52,493 bases of DNA from Stutzerimonas zhaodongensis (GTDB taxonomy: Bacteria; Pseudomonadota; Gammaproteobacteria; Pseudomonadales; Pseudomonadaceae). Under the pieces are notes generated by a model. It was not told where the DNA came from. It was given only the letters and a program-made list of their open reading frames with translations, and made no database searches. Position numbers and translations under genes: made by a program. The stretch is from NCBI RefSeq assembly GCF_003696365.1, contig NZ_RFFM01000011.1:1-52493 (forward strand), read 5' to 3'. Shown here in pieces: positions 37,532-46,145 of the stretch; position 1 is the stretch's first letter, and every line of letters starts with the position of its first letter.

Positions 37532-38057
37532 AAAGGCCCCAGCAACAGTTAAACGGCGCGGTTGCGAGGAGCACGCCTCCGCACCGGCCGTGATGTGGAT
37601 CCCGTGCCTCTGGCAAGGGTAGCGCCCAGAGCGCTTCCTTCACCGCCCCGCTGGGCAATGACTCCTTCCACTGTTTCGTTTTGCCTCAGGCGTTCCGCTT
37701 CGGTAACGCTGGTTGAACTGTGCCTGAGGCTGATGGCTGTACGGCAGTGTATCAATAGTCTGCACCATGCCCTCTGGCTCGATAGATTCAGGATTTGCCC
37801 CCACTCCAGCACACCGATTTCCGCAAACGGTGTCGCAGCTGCTCTACATCGGGGGTTGCGTGACGGTTGCTTGCAGCTAAGCTCTCGGATAGCTTCGCTA
37901 GCGCCTGCATCGAAACTTGACGGGGAGCGTTTGCAGGCCAGTTGCGACAAGGCTGTTCATACTTAAGGATTACAAAACAAATCAAACCTTAGTGCGCTTA
38001 ACCCCCTGCTTCCGTGTGGTTAGGGTGAGCGTACTTCGAACCAACCAGGAGCGCCTC
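37532..38057. other. 526-bp gap with inverted repeats, before the DUF1302 gene
   Basis: No convincing gene. Two 134- and 133-codon frames on opposite strands overlap each other almost completely, and both read as low-quality translations. The stretch contains inverted repeats gcccag/ctgggc (37624-37629, 37651-37656) and gcctcaggc/gcctgaggc (37683-37691, 37722-37730), the latter enclosing a smaller cgtt..aacg hairpin. It should contain the promoter of the DUF1302 gene; a non-coding RNA is possible. Confidence 0.55.
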
Positions 38058-39860
38058 ATGACAAAAACAACAAGGCAAGGAATCTTCCAGCCCAAGACTC
38101 TGGCCCTCGCGGTCTCTTTGGGTATCGCCGCACCGGCTTACGCAGTCAATTTCAATATCGGAGAAGTGGAAGGTCAGTTCGACTCTTCAATGTCCATAGG
38201 TGCAAGTTGGTCCACTACCGACCGGGATATGGACCTGGTGGGCTCGGCTAATGGGGGCACTGGGTACACGCAAACCGGTGATGACGGCCGTCTGAATTTC
38301 AAGAAGGGCGAGACTTTTTCAAAAATTTTCAAAGGTATACATGATCTTGAGTTGCGCTACCGTGATAGCGGTGCGTTCATCCGTGGCAAGTACTGGTACG
38401 ACTTCGAACTGAAGGATGAAAATCGGCTATTCAAGGACATAAGCGACAGCAACCGTAAGGAAGCAGCGCAATCTTCAGGCGCTCAGATTCTCGATGCGTT
38501 TCTCTACCACAATTATTACCTGGGTGAGCTTCCCGGTACTGTCCGCGTGGGCAAGCAAGTAGTTAGCTGGGGAGAAAGTACCTTTATTGGTAACTCGATT
38601 AACGCCATCAACCCTCTAGATGCAGCGGCTTTTCGTCGGCCAGGTGCAGAAATCAAAGAGGGCTTGATTCCGGTTAATATGCTTTATGTCTCTCAGAGTT
38701 TGAGCGACCGCCTCAGCATGGAGGCGTTTTATCAGTTGGAGTGGGACCAAACTATAGCCGACAATTGCGGCACATTCTTTTCAAGCGCGGACGTAGTTGC
38801 TGACGGGTGTGATAGTAACTACAACATCCTCGGTGCGGCTGCAGTCAACAACTTGTTGGCGTTGCCGGCGGCAACTCGCGCCGCTCTTGGTATCGATGTA
38901 GAGCGTGAAGGATTGCTGGTAAGTAGGGGGGGGGACCGTGACGCCCGCGATTCAGGTCAATATGGCCTTGCAATGCGCTGGCTAGGCGACGCCACGGAAT
39001 ATGGCCTTTATGCCATGAACTACCATAGCCGTACTCCTAATCTCAATATGCGTAATGCTGGGCGGGCATCGATCCTGGCCGCAATTTCTCCTGGTACTAG
39101 CGCATTGGCACAACCAATTCTGCTTAGTAACGGCGAATACTTCCTAGAATATCCAGAAGATATCCGACTGTATGGCGCTAGCTTTTCAACTACATTGCCT
39201 ACCGGTACTGCATGGTCGGGCGAGATTAGTTATAGGCCAAATCTTCCGGTTCAAATCAATACAACGGACATGACTGGGCGGCTGGCTACAAGCGTTGCAG
39301 GGGCTGCGGCTGCCGCAGGCGGTGGGCTTGCAGGTGCGGCTGCAGCGTTGGGCACGGCGGGAAGGGAGCACAAGGGATACAATCGCAAAGAAGTAACTCA
39401 GGTTCAGACAACGTTCACGCACTTCATAGACCAAGTCTTGGGTGCGGGTCGGGTTACTCTAGTTGGCGAAGTGGGCTACACGCACGTCGGCGGGCTCGAA
39501 AGCAAAAGCGATCTTCGCTATGGCCGAGATTCCATTTATGGCCTCGATACACCTGAGTACGGCAATGACGGCTTCGTTACCGCAAACTCTTGGGGCTATC
39601 GCCTACGCGCGTTGGCGGACTACAGCAACGTATTTGCCGGTGTGAACCTTACGCCAAACGTTTCGTTCTCTCACGATGTAAACGGCTATGGCCCTAACGG
39701 CCTGTTCAACGAGGGCTCCAAAGCAGTCAGCGTTGGTATCGACGCCGTTTATCAGAACGCTTACACAGCCAGCCTGTCGTACACCGATTTCTTCGGCGGC
39801 GACTACAACACGCTGGTGGACCGTGACTTCCTCGCTCTTAGCGTGGGCATGAACTTCTAA
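38058..39860 (+). CDS. DUF1302 outer-membrane protein
   Basis: 600 residues; signal peptide ending AYA (about residue 29), then a long beta-strand-rich sequence of DUF1302 type (for example GQFDSSMSIGASWSTTDRD, VRVGKQVVSWGESTF, and a C-terminal FLALSVGMNF ending in Phe as in outer-membrane barrels). The role is unproven; family members usually sit next to DUF1329 genes and are linked to uptake or handling of hydrophobic compounds. AGGAG lies 6 nt before the ATG. The middle of the gene is AT-richer than neighbours (39001-39060 is 43% GC by count, versus 62% for 37141-37200 in hpt), and a G9 run sits in frame at 38926-38934. Both suggest acquired or recombined sequence. Confidence 0.88.
   Translation: MTKTTRQGIFQPKTLALAVSLGIAAPAYAVNFNIGEVEGQFDSSMSIGASWSTTDRDMDLVGSANGGTGYTQTGDDGRLNFKKGETFSKIFKGIHDLELRYRDSGAFIRGKYWYDFELKDENRLFKDISDSNRKEAAQSSGAQILDAFLYHNYYLGELPGTVRVGKQVVSWGESTFIGNSINAINPLDAAAFRRPGAEIKEGLIPVNMLYVSQSLSDRLSMEAFYQLEWDQTIADNCGTFFSSADVVADGCDSNYNILGAAAVNNLLALPAATRAALGIDVEREGLLVSRGGDRDARDSGQYGLAMRWLGDATEYGLYAMNYHSRTPNLNMRNAGRASILAAISPGTSALAQPILLSNGEYFLEYPEDIRLYGASFSTTLPTGTAWSGEISYRPNLPVQINTTDMTGRLATSVAGAAAAAGGGLAGAAAALGTAGREHKGYNRKEVTQVQTTFTHFIDQVLGAGRVTLVGEVGYTHVGGLESKSDLRYGRDSIYGLDTPEYGNDGFVTANSWGYRLRALADYSNVFAGVNLTPNVSFSHDVNGYGPNGLFNEGSKAVSVGIDAVYQNAYTASLSYTDFFGGDYNTLVDRDFLALSVGMNF
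38063..38073 (+). promoter_or_regulatory. Hfq/Crc-type A-rich motif at the DUF1302 start
   Basis: AAAAACAACAA begins at codon 2 of the gene. A-rich AAnAAnAA (CA) motifs at or near start codons are the known targets of Hfq-Crc translational repression in pseudomonads. Assignment is by motif and position only. Confidence 0.55.
38926..38934 (+). repeat. G9 homopolymer inside the DUF1302 gene
   Basis: Nine consecutive G residues read in frame as Arg-Gly-Gly. Runs of this length are prone to slipped-strand mispairing, and gain or loss of one base would truncate the protein about halfway. Confidence 0.95.
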
Positions 39861-39971
39861 GGGGGCGCTTAAAGATATCGCCATGCGGAGCAGTGTTCGA
39901 AGGGCTCCGCTGGCGTCAGGGCTGCATGCAAGGCCTCCGGCCAAAACAAGATCAAGAGGAACTGGAAGCGT

Positions 39972-41333
39972 ATGAAAACAACAACAAAACTATTCAGTGT
40001 CTTGGCCTTCTCGCTACTGGCAAGTAGCGTGATGGCTGCGGTATCACCTGAGGAAGCCGCCAGGCTGGGTAATGAGCTGACCCCGCTGGGTGCCGAAAAG
40101 GCAGGTAACGCCGATGGAACCATCCCAGCATGGACCGGCGGTTTAAGCACCGACGCGGCGCCTTTGAACAATGGGCACCTGACCAACCCGTTCAAGAACG
40201 AGCAGCCGCAATTCGTAATCACCGCTCAGAATGTCGATCAATACAAGGACAAGCTGACGGCAGGCCAGCAGGCCATGTTCAAACGATATCCGGAAACCTA
40301 CAAGATACGCGTGTTTCCAACCCATCGCAGTGCCGCTGTGCCTGATCGGATATACGAAGCGGCCAAGAAGAGCGCTCTGAATACCGAGCTGGTGGATGGC
40401 GGTAATGGAATTGCCAACTTCTCAGACAGCCGCTACTACGCGTTTCCCATCCCCAAGACTGGTCTGGAAGTGGTGTGGAACCACATCACCCGCTATCGGG
40501 GTGGCAACGTACGCCGCAACATCGTGCAAGCGACTCCGCAAACCAACGGCAGCTACACCCTGGTGCATTTCGAGGACGAGGTTGCGTTTCCCAGTGACAT
40601 GACGGACCTGGATGCCGAGCGCGCCAAGAACGCATTGCTGTTCTTCAAACAGCGGGTCACCGCTCCTTCGCGTCTGGCGGGCAACGTCTTGCTGGTGCAT
40701 GACTCGCTCGACCAGGTCAAAGAGCCACGTCAGGCCTGGATCTACAACGCCGGCCAGCGTCGCGTGCGTCGTGCGCCACAGGTTGCATATGACGGCCCAG
40801 GCACTGCAGCAGACGGCATGCGTACCACCGATAACTTCGACATGTTCAGTGGCGCGCCGGATCGTTATGACTGGAAGCTGGTTGGTAAAAAAGAGCTTTA
40901 TATCCCTTATAACAGCTATGAGATCAACTCCAGCGAGGCGAAGTACAGCGACATCCTGAAGGCGGGTCACGTCAATCAGGATATGGCTCGATACGAATTG
41001 CACCGCGTATGGGAGATTGAAGCCAATCTTAAAAATGGCGAGCGTAATATCTACGCCAAGCGACGCTTCTTTGTGGACGAAGATACCTGGCAGATCGTGC
41101 AGTCCGAGCTTTATGACGGCCGCGGGCAGCTCTGGCGTGTAGGTGAGGCTCACCTGCTGCAGTATTATCAGCATCAGGTACCGGCTTATGCCTTCGAGGC
41201 GCTCTACGACGTGATTTCTGGTCGTTACATCGCGATCGGCATGAGCAACGAAGAGAAAGCCCATGAATTCGGTTACAAAGCATCGGCCCGGGATTTCACT
41301 CCGGCTGCGCTGCGTAACGCTGGGGTGCGTTGA
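39972..41333 (+). CDS. DUF1329 protein
   Basis: 453 residues with a signal peptide (MKTTTKLFSVLAFSLLASSVMA-A), so exported. DUF1329 proteins have a LolB-like beta fold and are usually encoded beside DUF1302 proteins; the start VSPEEAARLGNELTPLGAEKAGNADGTIPAWTGG is characteristic of the family. Probably works with the DUF1302 protein in the outer membrane or periplasm, which is an inference from constant co-occurrence. About 110 bp separate the genes, including a 7-bp hairpin (gcggagc/gctccgc, 39885-39910). GAGGAAC precedes the ATG. GC is higher and more uniform than in the DUF1302 gene. An intrinsic terminator follows. Confidence 0.9.
   Translation: MKTTTKLFSVLAFSLLASSVMAAVSPEEAARLGNELTPLGAEKAGNADGTIPAWTGGLSTDAAPLNNGHLTNPFKNEQPQFVITAQNVDQYKDKLTAGQQAMFKRYPETYKIRVFPTHRSAAVPDRIYEAAKKSALNTELVDGGNGIANFSDSRYYAFPIPKTGLEVVWNHITRYRGGNVRRNIVQATPQTNGSYTLVHFEDEVAFPSDMTDLDAERAKNALLFFKQRVTAPSRLAGNVLLVHDSLDQVKEPRQAWIYNAGQRRVRRAPQVAYDGPGTAADGMRTTDNFDMFSGAPDRYDWKLVGKKELYIPYNSYEINSSEAKYSDILKAGHVNQDMARYELHRVWEIEANLKNGERNIYAKRRFFVDEDTWQIVQSELYDGRGQLWRVGEAHLLQYYQHQVPAYAFEALYDVISGRYIAIGMSNEEKAHEFGYKASARDFTPAALRNAGVR
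39975..39989 (+). promoter_or_regulatory. Hfq/Crc-type A-rich motif at the DUF1329 start
   Basis: AAAACAACAACAAAA directly follows the ATG and contains AACAACAA, a good match to the AAnAAnAA catabolite-activity motif bound by Hfq-Crc. It encodes Lys-Thr-Thr-Thr-Lys of the signal peptide. Confidence 0.6.
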
Positions 41334-41357
41334 TCAGCTAGCATTTCAAAGGTGAAT

Positions 41358-41383
41358 AAGGCGGCCGATAGGCCGCCTTTTTT
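41358..41383 (+). terminator. Strong intrinsic terminator after DUF1329
   Basis: aaggcggcc (41358-41366) and ggccgcctt (41371-41379) form a 9-bp stem with a gata tetraloop and six T residues. It ends the DUF1302-DUF1329 unit, so the regulator gene downstream has its own promoter. Confidence 0.92.
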
Positions 41384-41598
41384 GTTTCTGGCATAGCGAG
41401 GGTGATACTTTTTAGCCATTGCAGGCGAAAGGCAGTGAACCGCTCGGCATGAGTGCAGCGATTCGACAAAAGAGCTGCAATCGTGCAGGTTATTACGGCG
41501 CAAGGTGCCGCAATTATCAGATTTCGACCCCGGAGTGGGTCGGATGGTAGCGCTCATCGCATTCTCAATGGACTGATACGAATAAGAGAAACCTCGCT

Positions 41599-44220
41599 AT
41601 GTCCGTACGCTTCAACCCTGGTGCCCTCAGCACAGAAGCCGCCGCGCAGGTTCAAGTTGCGACCATTCCACGTCTTCCTCCTCTTCATGTCCCCAGGCCA
41701 AGGCTCGTGGAAGCGCTCCTTGAGGCTCGGTGTCGCCTGCGTTTGATCTGCGCGCCAGCGGGTTTCGGGAAAAGTGTGCTGATGAATGAATGTGCTCGGC
41801 TAGTGCCTGCCGACACTCACCTCGTCTGGCTTGACTTGGGTGGTCGGTCCTTCACCGCCGAAGCGCTTTATCTTCAGCTCAGTAAAGTGCTGAATTACGC
41901 GGCCCCGGCAAGTGGTAATGCTCAGCAAGATCTGACTATCTTGCTGGATGAATTTCCACGGCCATTGTGGATCATGCTCGACGACTATCCTCGAGAGGCT
42001 ACCGCTCAATTCGATGCCTGCCTCGATCTGCTTCTCGAAAGGGGGCCTGAGTCCGTTAGCTGGTGGGTGAGCAGTCGCCGACAGCCCGCCTGGAAGCTGC
42101 CCAGGCTTCTGCTCCAGGGCGACCTTTTCGAGTTGGAGGCCGAGGCGCTGGCGCTTACTGGTTCGGAGTTGAGGCAGCTGTTACGCGTGCATCGGTTGGA
42201 GCTGGCTGAAGATACCTTCAAGCAACTGTTGAATGGCAGTGAGGGGTGGCTGGCTGGCGTCAGCCTGCTCTTGTTGAGCGCTGATGAGCAGGCTGTCCGG
42301 GAGCGGTTGGTGGCTGGCACACCGCTACTGCGCGATTACGTACATAAAGAGGTACTGGATGGGCAGAGCGAGGATGTCCGCAGGGCCTTGTTCTCACTGG
42401 CACGCATGCCGCGATTTTCATCGAAGCTCTGCGAACATATTCTCGATGGCATCGGGGCTGACATCCTCGATGTGCTGAAGACGTTTCAACTCTTCATCCG
42501 TCAGATCGATAACTGTGGGGAATGGTTTCGCTTGTGGCGCCCGATGGCGTTGATGTTGCAGCGGATGCCCGAAGCCGTGTCGCCTACCCAGACACACTTG
42601 CGAGCCTGCCAATGGTTCGCTAACCGCGGCGAAATGCGGGAAGCCGTGGAGCACGCGCTTTGGGCAGGACAGCCAGAGGTCGCTGCAAACTTCTTGCAGC
42701 GGTACGGCCAAGAGCAGTTGCTGATCGGCGACAACGTTTCGCATTTCATGAAATGGCGGAGCGAGCTGCCTCAGGATCTGTTCAACAGTACGACTCGGCT
42801 GATCGTATTGCACGGCTGGGCATTGATCATTTCTGCACGTCTCGACGAGGTGGAAGATTGCCTCGCTGACCTGGCTAAATTCTTCCCGCAGCCTGATGCC
42901 CGCCGCCAGGCCCAGCTGCTGGCACAGTGGCAAGCGCTTCGGGGGTTCCTTGCGCGATTGCGTGGCGAGCCAGAAGCAAGAAGCTACTGTCTTCAGGCAC
43001 TCGAAGTGCTGTCCGATCATGCCTGGGCGCAGCGGGTACTCTGCTATCAAGCATTATCACAGCAGGCTATGGCCGACAGTCAGCTCGAGTTGGCTCAGCA
43101 GTACAACAGCGAAGGCATGAAGCTTGCGCGGCTCAAGGGCAGCGTGCTGTATGAAGCGATGCTCAATGTAGACCGGATACAGCTGCTCGAAATAACCGGT
43201 GAGTTCGAGCGGGCCGTCGGGGTGCTCGAGGAATCACTGCTTGTGCTGCGTGATAACGTCAGGCATAGCCCCATTATCGGACGATTGAAGCTGCTGCAAG
43301 GGCACCTGCTGGCATATCAAGGGCTCGATGAGGGGGCACGGGAAGCCTATCAACAAGGGCGAATGGAAACAGAAACCTGCGGTGATTCCTATGTCTTCTT
43401 TGGCTATGCAGGCCTGGCCGAGTTGGCGGCTCGCAACCAGGAATTACCGACGGCTTATCACTGGTTGCGCGAAGCTGAGCGTCTGACCCAGTGGCGGCAT
43501 GTGCCCGAGGCACGATTTCGCGGAATCCTGCCATTGATTACCGCAGTGACCTGGCTGTATCAAGGGCAACTGAAAAAAGCCAAGTCGGGCTTCCTGCAGA
43601 TTCTGGAGTTGTACGACGGTCATACCTATCTGGCGCCTTCAGGGTTCTACGAGCTGTTGCCCCGGGTCCAACGCTATCTTGCCGTGGTCGACATGCTCTC
43701 CGGGCGCTGCGTATTGGCCATCGATACGCTGCGTGAATTGATCGAACAGAATTTGCGTTCACAGCGGCTTGGCCTGGCTTGTGAATGCCGTTTCACGCTT
43801 GCCGAAGCGCTGCAACTCGATGGCCAGCTTGCTGAGGCAGACCTGGAGCTGCGCAAGGCCCTTGGCGAAGCGTCGCGGCAGCATCTGGTCAAGCCGCTGT
43901 ATGAGTTGCAGCACCGCCAACCGCAATGGCTAGGTAAGGTACTGCCTACTGGTAAAGACGAAAGTCTGCGGGACCGTCTGCTGCAATTCGAGCGCGAGCC
44001 GGAGGAGCTGATAGCTTCGAGCGAGGAGATGATACTCAGCAACCGGGAGCTAACAGTGCTTCGACTAATCGCTCAAGGTTGCTCGAACCAGGAAATCGCA
44101 GAACAGCTCTTCATCTCCCTGCACACGGTTAAAACTCATGCGCGACGCATCAATACGAAGATGGGCGTAGCCAGGCGCACACAGGCGGTCGCCCGAGCGA
44201 AGGCATTGGCCTGGCTGTAA
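41599..44220 (+). CDS. LAL/MalT-type LuxR-family regulator
   Basis: 873-residue regulator of the large ATP-binding LuxR class. N-terminal NTPase with Walker A APAGFGKS (52-59) and a Walker B-like LWIMLDDYP; a long helical TPR-like middle (about 330-780); and a C-terminal LuxR helix-turn-helix (about 808-873; LSNRELTVLRLIAQGCSNQEIAEQL..HTVKTHARRI). MalT-type proteins sense small ligands and activate nearby operons. Its placement just after DUF1302-DUF1329 suggests it controls them, but the terminator between means it is transcribed separately. Ligand unknown. Confidence 0.9.
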   Translation: MSVRFNPGALSTEAAAQVQVATIPRLPPLHVPRPRLVEALLEARCRLRLICAPAGFGKSVLMNECARLVPADTHLVWLDLGGRSFTAEALYLQLSKVLNYAAPASGNAQQDLTILLDEFPRPLWIMLDDYPREATAQFDACLDLLLERGPESVSWWVSSRRQPAWKLPRLLLQGDLFELEAEALALTGSELRQLLRVHRLELAEDTFKQLLNGSEGWLAGVSLLLLSADEQAVRERLVAGTPLLRDYVHKEVLDGQSEDVRRALFSLARMPRFSSKLCEHILDGIGADILDVLKTFQLFIRQIDNCGEWFRLWRPMALMLQRMPEAVSPTQTHLRACQWFANRGEMREAVEHALWAGQPEVAANFLQRYGQEQLLIGDNVSHFMKWRSELPQDLFNSTTRLIVLHGWALIISARLDEVEDCLADLAKFFPQPDARRQAQLLAQWQALRGFLARLRGEPEARSYCLQALEVLSDHAWAQRVLCYQALSQQAMADSQLELAQQYNSEGMKLARLKGSVLYEAMLNVDRIQLLEITGEFERAVGVLEESLLVLRDNVRHSPIIGRLKLLQGHLLAYQGLDEGAREAYQQGRMETETCGDSYVFFGYAGLAELAARNQELPTAYHWLREAERLTQWRHVPEARFRGILPLITAVTWLYQGQLKKAKSGFLQILELYDGHTYLAPSGFYELLPRVQRYLAVVDMLSGRCVLAIDTLRELIEQNLRSQRLGLACECRFTLAEALQLDGQLAEADLELRKALGEASRQHLVKPLYELQHRQPQWLGKVLPTGKDESLRDRLLQFEREPEELIASSEEMILSNRELTVLRLIAQGCSNQEIAEQLFISLHTVKTHARRINTKMGVARRTQAVARAKALAWL

Positions 44221-44356
44221 AGCGAGCCCAGTCTCCGCGCCCACGGGACATCTCCGCACTTACAAGTACGTTTAGTCTGGTAACTGAGGATCTTATTGTT
44301 CTAATCGAGAGGAATTGCAACGGGTTCAGCAGAGCCTGCAGGCAGTCAGGCTGGTC

Positions 44357-44626
44357 TTATTGGGCGGCACTGAGCGAGTGTTTGGTCAAGCGGTAAGCGC
44401 TATTCTGATCGCCTCGCTCTATCGCCAGGCTGAACTGCAAGCTGGTGATTAGCCGTTCAAGTTGCTGCTGATCCCGCCACTGGCTTGAGCTAATGAACCG
44501 CTTGACCGCCACGCCAGTGGCGCCAGTCAGCGTAAGCAGAATACTACCGTCAGGCTTCGCAATGCTGAAATTGACGTTGTAGTCTGGCTGAAACACATCG
44601 CTGATTTTCTTGAATGGACTGTCCAT
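44357..44626 (-). CDS. DUF3509 family protein
   Basis: 89 residues from MDSPFKKISDVFQPDYNVNFS. The pattern of an N-terminal MDSPF..I.D.F.P.Y, a central KRFISSSQW and a C-terminal RLITSLQFSLAIERG is that of the small, Pseudomonas-centred DUF3509 family. The frame can start at a GTG nine codons earlier; the ATG matches family starts. Function unknown. Convergent with the LAL regulator gene. Confidence 0.82.
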   Translation of the reverse strand: MDSPFKKISDVFQPDYNVNFSIAKPDGSILLTLTGATGVAVKRFISSSQWRDQQQLERLITSLQFSLAIERGDQNSAYRLTKHSLSAAQ

Positions 44627-44738
44627 GCCGGTTACCTGATTGGATGACTGCACCCAATGGACCGATTCGCGAATAACTAGTTTCGCCCACTGGGCATGTT
44701 CGCCGCGGCAAAAGGAAGCAGCCTCAGAGTGGCAATGA

Positions 44739-44999
44739 TCAATTCTTCTCTAGTGCCGGAAGCTCAGCCAGTGCTTCGGGGTTGTTCTTGAATGCTCTTG
44801 CAAACAGCTCCCGGTGGCGGGCCATGAAAATCCCCAGGTCATCAGCCTGTTTCTCACTCAGGGTAGGTGCGGCGTTTTGAAGGGCTGATGCAAGCGCCTC
44901 GGCCAACTCAAGCATCTTGTCGTGACGATCGGCTTCGGCTTTATCCATGAACAAGCGCTCCAGGTCCCGGCTGCTGCGGTACACCACTTCGACGGCCAT
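44739..44999 (-). CDS. yebG: SOS-inducible YebG family protein
   Basis: 86 residues. The N-terminus MAVEVVYRSSRDLERLFMDKAEADRHDKMLELAEAL matches E. coli YebG (MAVEVKYV...KKEADAYDKMLDTAD), a small LexA-controlled protein of unclear biochemical role; this one is shorter at the C-terminus. GAGG lies about 7 nt before the ATG. A near-ideal LexA box 28 bp upstream supports SOS control. Confidence 0.9.
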   Translation of the reverse strand: MAVEVVYRSSRDLERLFMDKAEADRHDKMLELAEALASALQNAAPTLSEKQADDLGIFMARHRELFARAFKNNPEALAELPALEKN

Positions 45000-45027
45000 C
45001 TACCACCTCGGCTCAAATGAACGAATA

Positions 45028-45043
45028 CTGTTTATCCATACAG
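45028..45043 (-). promoter_or_regulatory. LexA box (SOS operator) of yebG
   Basis: CTGTTTATCCATACAG (plus-strand reading) fits CTGT-N8-ACAG exactly, flanked by TA on the left, 28 bp upstream of yebG. Confidence 0.9.
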
Positions 45044-45092
45044 ATTAAGCTGAATGGTCCGTATTGCAAAGTCGCGCGGTTAAAAATGTGGC

Positions 45093-45557
45093 TCAGTCAG
45101 CGAACTGCCCTTGAAGTCGCTCGGCACGAAATTCGAGGTTGCCGCTTCGATATCCCGAACGTAACGGTGGCAGTGGCGCGCAGGAATTCCAACGCTGCCC
45201 GGGTTGCAGGTCCCCTGGGCCTCGATACTGTGGAGAGTCGTAGTTCGAGGTGACCAGATTCAGATTCGAGCCGGATGAGTAAGCTGCCACTTCCCAGCGC
45301 AGGCTGCGCAGCGGCTTGGTGCTATGGTTTTCAAGTGTGATGTGCAGAGGATGCCCCGCTGGGCAGTCGCTCGGGGCGTAGGCCATACGTAATTCGAGCT
45401 GGGCGAGAAGTTGCTCCCCACGCTGCTCCTGCCATATCACCCATGCCGCGACCAGTCCCAGCCCCAGCAGAGCACCGAGCGAAATCGGTGCGGCTCGAAG
45501 CGGGTAACGGATCAGGAGAATTACCCAGGTGACGACCAGCAGGGCTCCAATCAACAT
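45093..45557 (-). CDS. Membrane-anchored protein of unknown function
   Basis: 154 residues: two N-terminal hydrophobic segments (about 2-16 and 22-42) followed by a soluble domain, likely periplasmic, that reads as beta-rich (LELRMAYAPSDCPAGHPLHITLENHSTKPLRSLRWEVAAY). No catalytic motif seen. It lies upstream of yebG on the same strand, but the LexA box between them suggests separate control. Similar proteins in pseudomonads are sometimes labelled multidrug transporter, which the sequence does not support. Confidence 0.75.
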   Translation of the reverse strand: MLIGALLVVTWVILLIRYPLRAAPISLGALLGLGLVAAWVIWQEQRGEQLLAQLELRMAYAPSDCPAGHPLHITLENHSTKPLRSLRWEVAAYSSGSNLNLVTSNYDSPQYRGPGDLQPGQRWNSCAPLPPLRSGYRSGNLEFRAERLQGQFAD

Positions 45558-45683
45558 GGCGAATGGCTCTTCGGATGGATGAGCATCGTTACCTCGATAT
45601 AAGCGAATTCTGAACGCATCCTAACCTGCGATTCCGGCAGCTTGCACGGCGCACTTCGCCACAGCGTGCGACAAGGATGCCAG

Positions 45684-46145
45684 TCAATCATCCGAGACGG
45701 GGCGAGCGTGGCTGGCGAGCCGCTCCAGCGCCGCCTTGAGTTTCGGATCAGCGATACCTCGCGCTGTCTCCTGGATATTGTCGGCCGCGCGAACTGACAG
45801 CTCTGGAGCCGGGCCGGGCTTGTGCCGGGGGGGATCGGGAGGCTGAACCTTGAACTGGATACGTGTCAGCTCTCTGAACGGTTCAAGCGCCAATAGCTGC
45901 CGCTGCAAGCGGCGTTGCTGGTATCGCAGGCGCGTTGCCCAATGACCATCGGTGACTATCAGCAGGAGGGTCCCTTCGCGCCAGGAGGCTACCCGACAGA
46001 ATTCGCGGGCCGCCGGCTGCAGCTGGCTTTCTACCAACTGTTGCAAACGGTCAAGCCTTCTTGTTTCTCCAAACAACGCTTTTAGCGGTTTGGCTTCACG
46101 TAGAAGCGACGCGGGAGCTCGGGCCGGCTGTGGGCGAAACGACAT
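45684..46145 (-). CDS. dciA: DciA, replicative-helicase loader (DUF721)
   Basis: 153 residues of the DUF721/DciA family, which loads DnaB helicase in most bacteria lacking DnaC. The N-terminal domain resembles a KH-like fold: VESQLQPAAREFCRVASWREGTLLLIVTDGHWATRLRYQQRRLQRQL matches the family core. The C-terminus is Pro- and Ala-rich and probably flexible. It is divergent from secA, the same placement as in P. aeruginosa. Confidence 0.88.
   Translation of the reverse strand: MSFRPQPARAPASLLREAKPLKALFGETRRLDRLQQLVESQLQPAAREFCRVASWREGTLLLIVTDGHWATRLRYQQRRLQRQLLALEPFRELTRIQFKVQPPDPPRHKPGPAPELSVRAADNIQETARGIADPKLKAALERLASHARPVSDD

Noticed and set aside
37562..37966. 134-codon open frame in the hpt-DUF1302 gap
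   Set aside because: Overlaps an equally long frame on the other strand, has no ribosome-binding site worth noting and reads as Arg/Ser/Leu-rich noise.
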